A DNA stretch of 24,564 bases from contig CAYFWT010000005.1 of NCBI GenBank assembly GCA_964346955.1, forward strand, positions 1 through 24,564, read 5' to 3'. Numbering within the stretch: position 1 is the stretch's first letter; each line of letters starts with the position of its first letter. Below are positions 22,484-24,564 of this stretch, in pieces. The position numbers and the translations under genes were made by a program. This stretch comes from CAYFWT01 sp964346955 (lineage in GTDB: Bacteria > Patescibacteriota > Minisyncoccia > Portnoybacterales > UBA2143). Under the pieces are notes generated by a model. The model ran no database searches. It was not told the DNA's origin and saw nothing but the letters and a program-made list of their open reading frames with translations.

Positions 22484-22606
22484 AATTTTCAATTTCCAAT
22501 TTCCAATCAATTTTCAATGATTCAATTTCCAATTATTAAATAGTAAATGTTTGAAGATTGAAAATTTATTAATTTAATGAAAATTGAAAATTGATAATTG
22601 GAAATT
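22484..22606. repeat. Heptad hairpin array B, between the receiver gene and pilB
   Basis: The left arm is AATTTTC, AATTTCC, AATTTCC, a four-base AATC (22505-22508), AATTTTC, an eight-base AATGATTC and AATTTCC. The right arm ends GAAAATT, GAAAATT, GATAATT, GGAAATT (22579-22606) after a short AAT break. The arms are inverted relative to each other. The last unit touches the stop codon of the receiver gene, and the array ends six bases from the pilB ATG. Confidence 0.88.
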
Positions 22607-22974
22607 TATTCACCGAGGGTTTCCTTGATCTTCTTAATCACTTCTTCTAATTCGTAGTTAGCTTTGACTAGATAAGTAGTTGCTCCTAAAGAAAGTGCTT
22701 TTTCTACATCGCCACTGCCTTCTAAATTAGTTAAAATGATAACCGGGATATCTTTGGTGGCTCCGTTCTTCTTTACTTCTTCAAGGACCGCAAAGCCATC
22801 CTTTCTGGGTAAAATTAAATCTAAAAGAATTAGGTCAGGCTTCATTTTTTTTACTAACTTCAGACCAGCTTCTCCATCGAGGGCACTGATAACTTGATAG
22901 CCCTCTTTCTCTAGGAATCCACCGACTAATTTCTGCAAAGTAGGCTCGTCTTCGATGAATAAAATTGTCTTCAT
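22606..22974 (-). CDS. Stand-alone response-regulator receiver (CheY-like)
   Basis: This 122-residue protein consists of one receiver domain and no output domain. The acidic pocket is Glu8-Asp9. The phosphoacceptor is Asp52 (LILLDLILP). The conserved Thr82 (IILTN) and Lys104 (LVKAN) are present. It would receive phosphate from the adjacent kinase and act by protein contact, like CheY, PilG or PilH. It lies between the kinase gene and pilB, so a target within the pilus machinery is plausible. That link is inferred from gene order only. Confidence 0.93.
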   Translation of the reverse strand: MKTILFIEDEPTLQKLVGGFLEKEGYQVISALDGEAGLKLVKKMKPDLILLDLILPRKDGFAVLEEVKKNGATKDIPVIILTNLEGSGDVEKALSLGATTYLVKANYELEEVIKKIKETLGE

Positions 22975-22981
22975 GGTTTTA

Positions 22982-23050
22982 GAATCATGAATAATGATTC
23001 ATGAATCACGCTTTTTATTCTTGATTCATAATTCTTGATTCATAATTCAT
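22982..23050. repeat. Heptad hairpin array C, between kinase and receiver genes
   Basis: The left arm has four consecutive heptads (GAATCAT, GAATAAT, GATTCAT, GAATCAC; 22982-23009). The right arm has four (GATTCAT, AATTCTT, GATTCAT, AATTCAT; 23023-23050), largely the inverted complement. The right end abuts the kinase stop codon. The unit sequence differs from arrays A and B. Confidence 0.88.
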
Positions 23051-23994
23051 TACTTAATAGGTAATTCAATCCAAAAAGTTGAACCCTTTCCTTCTTGGCT
23101 TCGAAAGCCAATATTTCCCTTAGAGCCCCTAATGATTGCTTTGGCAATAAATAAACCTAAGCCAGTCCCCTCGGTTTGGTATTTCATCACGTTTTGACTG
23201 CGAAAGAATTTTTGAAAAATTTTTTTCTGGTCCTCTTTGGGAATGCCTACCCCATTGTCTTCGATTTCACATCTAATGAACCTACTCCTCTTAAATAACC
23301 TGAGTCCTACTTGACCTCCTCCTTTGGTATATCTAATGGCGTTATCAATTAAATTATGAAGAACCAACTTTATCCCTTGAGGATCAATTGAAATTGAAGG
23401 AAGATTTTTACCTGTCTCTAAAGAAACGTTAACGTTTTTGGCTTTGGCTAACAAAGTATATTCTTCTATTAACTCTCGGAGTATTTTTTCTAGAGAAATT
23501 TTTTCAGGCTTTAAACCTAGCCGCCTTTGTTCAATCCGAGAAACATTAAGCAAATCATTGACTAAATTAATCATTCGTTGATTGCTCTCTTTTATGGTTT
23601 CTAGCCTGTCTAGTTGTTCTTTGCTTAAATCTCCAGTTTGTTCGCTCATCATTAAGGCAATTGCCCATTTAATGCCGGTTAAGGGACTACGGAGTTGATG
23701 AGAAGCAATACTGACGAATTCAGATTTGAGACGATTAGCTTCGGCTAATTTTTCAAATCCCTGAACAATGAGATAGCTAATGACAAGTAAAACAGCAGTT
23801 ACACTAATAACGATCAGAGCAACTATCATCGGGTCGGCATATTCGATAGCAATAAAATAAGTGGCTAACATAGCCAGGACAGTAATCAGTCCAGTTAAAA
23901 TAATCAAAAAACTGGGGCATTCCCAAATAGACAAGCTATATTTTTTACATTCTTTAATGACATTTAATTGATGGAAAGTTTTTTTTCTCGCCAT
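23050..23994 (-). CDS. Membrane sensor histidine kinase
   Basis: This protein has 314 residues from the ATG at 23992-23994. A TTG at 24057 would lie in the promoter and is rejected. Two transmembrane helices (about residues 29-50 and 56-77) enclose almost no external domain, so it may sense the membrane or an internal signal. The H-box is at His99 (IASHQLRSPLTGIKW), the N-box LIDNAIRYT, the G1 box EDNGVGIP and the G2 box GTGLGLFIAKAI. All catalytic landmarks are intact. It would phosphorylate the adjacent receiver. It is the first gene of the pilus operon, downstream of a strong promoter. Confidence 0.93.
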   Translation of the reverse strand: MARKKTFHQLNVIKECKKYSLSIWECPSFLIILTGLITVLAMLATYFIAIEYADPMIVALIVISVTAVLLVISYLIVQGFEKLAEANRLKSEFVSIASHQLRSPLTGIKWAIALMMSEQTGDLSKEQLDRLETIKESNQRMINLVNDLLNVSRIEQRRLGLKPEKISLEKILRELIEEYTLLAKAKNVNVSLETGKNLPSISIDPQGIKLVLHNLIDNAIRYTKGGGQVGLRLFKRSRFIRCEIEDNGVGIPKEDQKKIFQKFFRSQNVMKYQTEGTGLGLFIAKAIIRGSKGNIGFRSQEGKGSTFWIELPIK

Positions 23995-24033
23995 AGAATA
24001 GATTTGTTTAATAATTATGGAGTATCTATAAAA

Positions 24034-24062
24034 AGTATAGCATAATAAAAAAAACAAGCCAA
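24034..24062 (-). promoter_or_regulatory. Promoter of the kinase-receiver-pilus operon
   Basis: On the minus strand, TTGGCT (complement of 24057-24062, four of six) and TATACT (complement of 24034-24039) are 17 bases apart. An extended -10 TG lies just before the -10. Predicted transcription starts near 24027, about 33 bases before the ATG. Confidence 0.72.
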
Positions 24063-24080
24063 ATTTGTTAGGTCAGAAGA

Positions 24081-24109
24081 TTGACTTGTCAAAGATTATG
24101 AGATAAGCT
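24081..24109 (+). promoter_or_regulatory. Possible promoter for the tRNA pair
   Basis: TTGACT (24081-24086) matches the -35 in five of six positions. The -10 is weak: TAAGCT after 17 bases or GATAAG after 15. It lies 10 bases before tRNA-Pro. Confidence 0.4.
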
Positions 24110-24118
24110 GGAGTTTAG

Positions 24119-24192
24119 CGGGGCGTGGCCTAGTGGTTTAAGGCGTCGGCTTTGGGAGCCGAAGATCGCTGGTTCGAATCCAGTCGCCCCGA
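24119..24192 (+). tRNA. tRNA-Pro (anticodon UGG)
   Basis: The seven-base acceptor stem CGGGGCG (24119-24125) pairs fully with CGCCCCG (24185-24191), with discriminator A. The anticodon stem TCGGC/GCCGA encloses TTTGGGA, giving anticodon TGG. The T loop is TTCGAAT. The 3' CCA is not encoded and must be added enzymatically, unlike in the neighbouring tRNA. Confidence 0.97.
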
Positions 24193-24205
24193 CAGAGATT
24201 AATAG

Positions 24206-24279
24206 GCGGGTGTAGCTTAATGGCAAAGCCTCAGGTTTCCAACCTGATGACGTGGGTTCGATTCCCATCGCCCGCTCCA
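24206..24279 (+). tRNA. tRNA-Gly (anticodon UCC)
   Basis: The acceptor stem GCGGGTG (24206-24212) pairs with CGCCCGC (24269-24275) with one G-U pair. Discriminator T and an encoded CCA (24277-24279) follow. The anticodon stem TCAGG/CCTGA encloses TTTCCAA, giving TCC. The D-loop motif AGCTTAATGG and T loop TTCGATT are normal. It lies 13 bases after tRNA-Pro. Confidence 0.97.
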
Positions 24280-24283
24280 TAAT

Positions 24284-24320
24284 AAAAAGGCACAAAGGTT
24301 CTTACCTTTTGCCTTTTTAT
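24284..24320. terminator. Bidirectional terminator shared by the tRNAs and the HU gene
   Basis: AAAAAGGCACAAAGG (24284-24298) pairs with CCTTTTGCCTTTTT (24305-24318) apart from one bulged C, with a six-base loop. The A and T runs on opposite sides allow termination of the plus-strand tRNAs and the minus-strand HU gene. Confidence 0.9.
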
Positions 24321-24349
24321 ATTATGCTTTCGAAAGCAAATTCAGTACC

Positions 24350-24564
24350 TTATTTAACTGCTTCCTTGAGGGATTTGCCAGCCTTAAACTTAGGCACCTT
24401 GGTCGCCGGAATCCTAATTCTAGCACCAGTTCGAGGATTAACCCCCATCCGAGCTGACCTTTTAGAGACGCTGAAAGTACCAAAACCGGTCAAGGTAATT
24501 TTATCTCCCCCAGATAGAGCCTTGCTTATAGTATCTAAGACGGCATCGACAGCATCAGCTGCTT
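24350..24564 (-). CDS. HU-family DNA-binding protein (N-terminus outside window)
   Basis: The last 70 residues are present and the 5' part lies beyond the right edge. The sequence has the HU signature: DKITLTGFGTFSVSKRSAR, then GVNPRTGARIRIPATKVPKF, with the conserved Asn-Pro at the tip of the DNA-binding arm, and KAGKSLKEAVK at the end. HU dimers bend DNA and compact the nucleoid. Complete HU proteins have about 90 residues, so roughly 20 are missing. The gene ends 30 bases before the shared terminator. Confidence 0.95.
   Translation of the reverse strand, partial: AADAVDAVLDTISKALSGGDKITLTGFGTFSVSKRSARMGVNPRTGARIRIPATKVPKFKAGKSLKEAVK

Noticed and set aside
22479..22532. Longer PilB start at TTG 22532
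   Set aside because: The 18 extra residues are encoded by heptad array B; the ATG at 22478 gives the expected start.
23995..24057. Longer kinase start at TTG 24057
   Set aside because: It overlaps the -35 box of a good promoter; the ATG at 23994 gives a normal basic N-terminus.
24089..24295. Minus-strand open frame containing MGIEPTSSGWKPEALPLSYTR
   Set aside because: It is the antisense of the two tRNA genes. This peptide pattern is a well-known spurious translation of tRNA regions.

Overview
The window looks like a chromosomal segment of a Candidate Phyla Radiation (Patescibacteria, probably Parcubacteria-like) bacterium. This is an inference from gene content: a PrgI / split-VirB4 / VirB6-like type IV secretion-like locus, a thrombospondin-type-3 membrane protein, a compact PilB-PilC-pseudopilin operon, many small secreted proteins without recognisable family, tight gene packing and moderate AT richness. 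UGA is used as an ordinary stop (ends of ksgA, the PilX-like gene and the GspH-like gene), so this is not a UGA-recoded Gracilibacteria/SR1 lineage.

Layout. (1) Positions 1-11005, minus strand: one long operon read from a sigma70-type promoter at about 11038-11066. It encodes, in order of transcription, a TSP3 calcium-binding-type membrane protein, a 632-aa secreted helical protein, a repeat-bearing Gly-run/Cys-rich secreted protein, a VirB6/TrbL-like polytopic protein, a 154-aa protein of unknown role, PrgI, a separate VirB4/TraC N-terminal domain, the VirB4 ATPase, a small membrane protein, an exported Ig-like protein and a VirB2/TrbC-like pilin candidate cut by the window edge. (2) Positions 11109-13172, plus strand: three exported or lipoprotein genes with strong Shine-Dalgarno sites, near-consensus promoters and hairpin terminators; the last terminator lies inside ksgA on the opposite strand. 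(3) Positions 13060-15980, minus: ksgA and a UvrD/PcrA-type helicase. (4) Positions 16000-16156: a GC-rich palindromic module that fills the gap upstream of the helicase. (5) Positions 16160-23994, minus: a type IV pilus operon with a sensor kinase, a stand-alone receiver, PilB, PilC and four pilin-like proteins (GspH/FimT-, PilV-, PilW- and PilX-like). (6) Positions 24119-24564: tRNA-Pro(UGG) and tRNA-Gly(UCC) on plus, a shared bidirectional terminator, and a partial HU gene on minus.

How it fits together. The left locus would build an envelope-spanning, secretion-like apparatus with exported accessory proteins; no relaxase or VirD4 is seen, so conjugation is not supported. The right locus would build a type IV pilus, possibly controlled by the linked kinase and receiver.

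The most unusual features are non-coding. Three successive gaps in the kinase-receiver-pilB-pilC operon hold long hairpin arrays made of degenerate 7-nt units. Two of them share a 3- or 4-nucleotide phase break, although each uses a different unit sequence. A perfect four-copy heptamer of the same kind sits inside ksgA, where copy-number change would shift the frame. Three genes (VirB6-like, ksgA, pilC) have no ATG/GTG/TTG where homology or the signal peptide needs one, but a CTG lies there. No gap longer than 300 bases lacks a gene.
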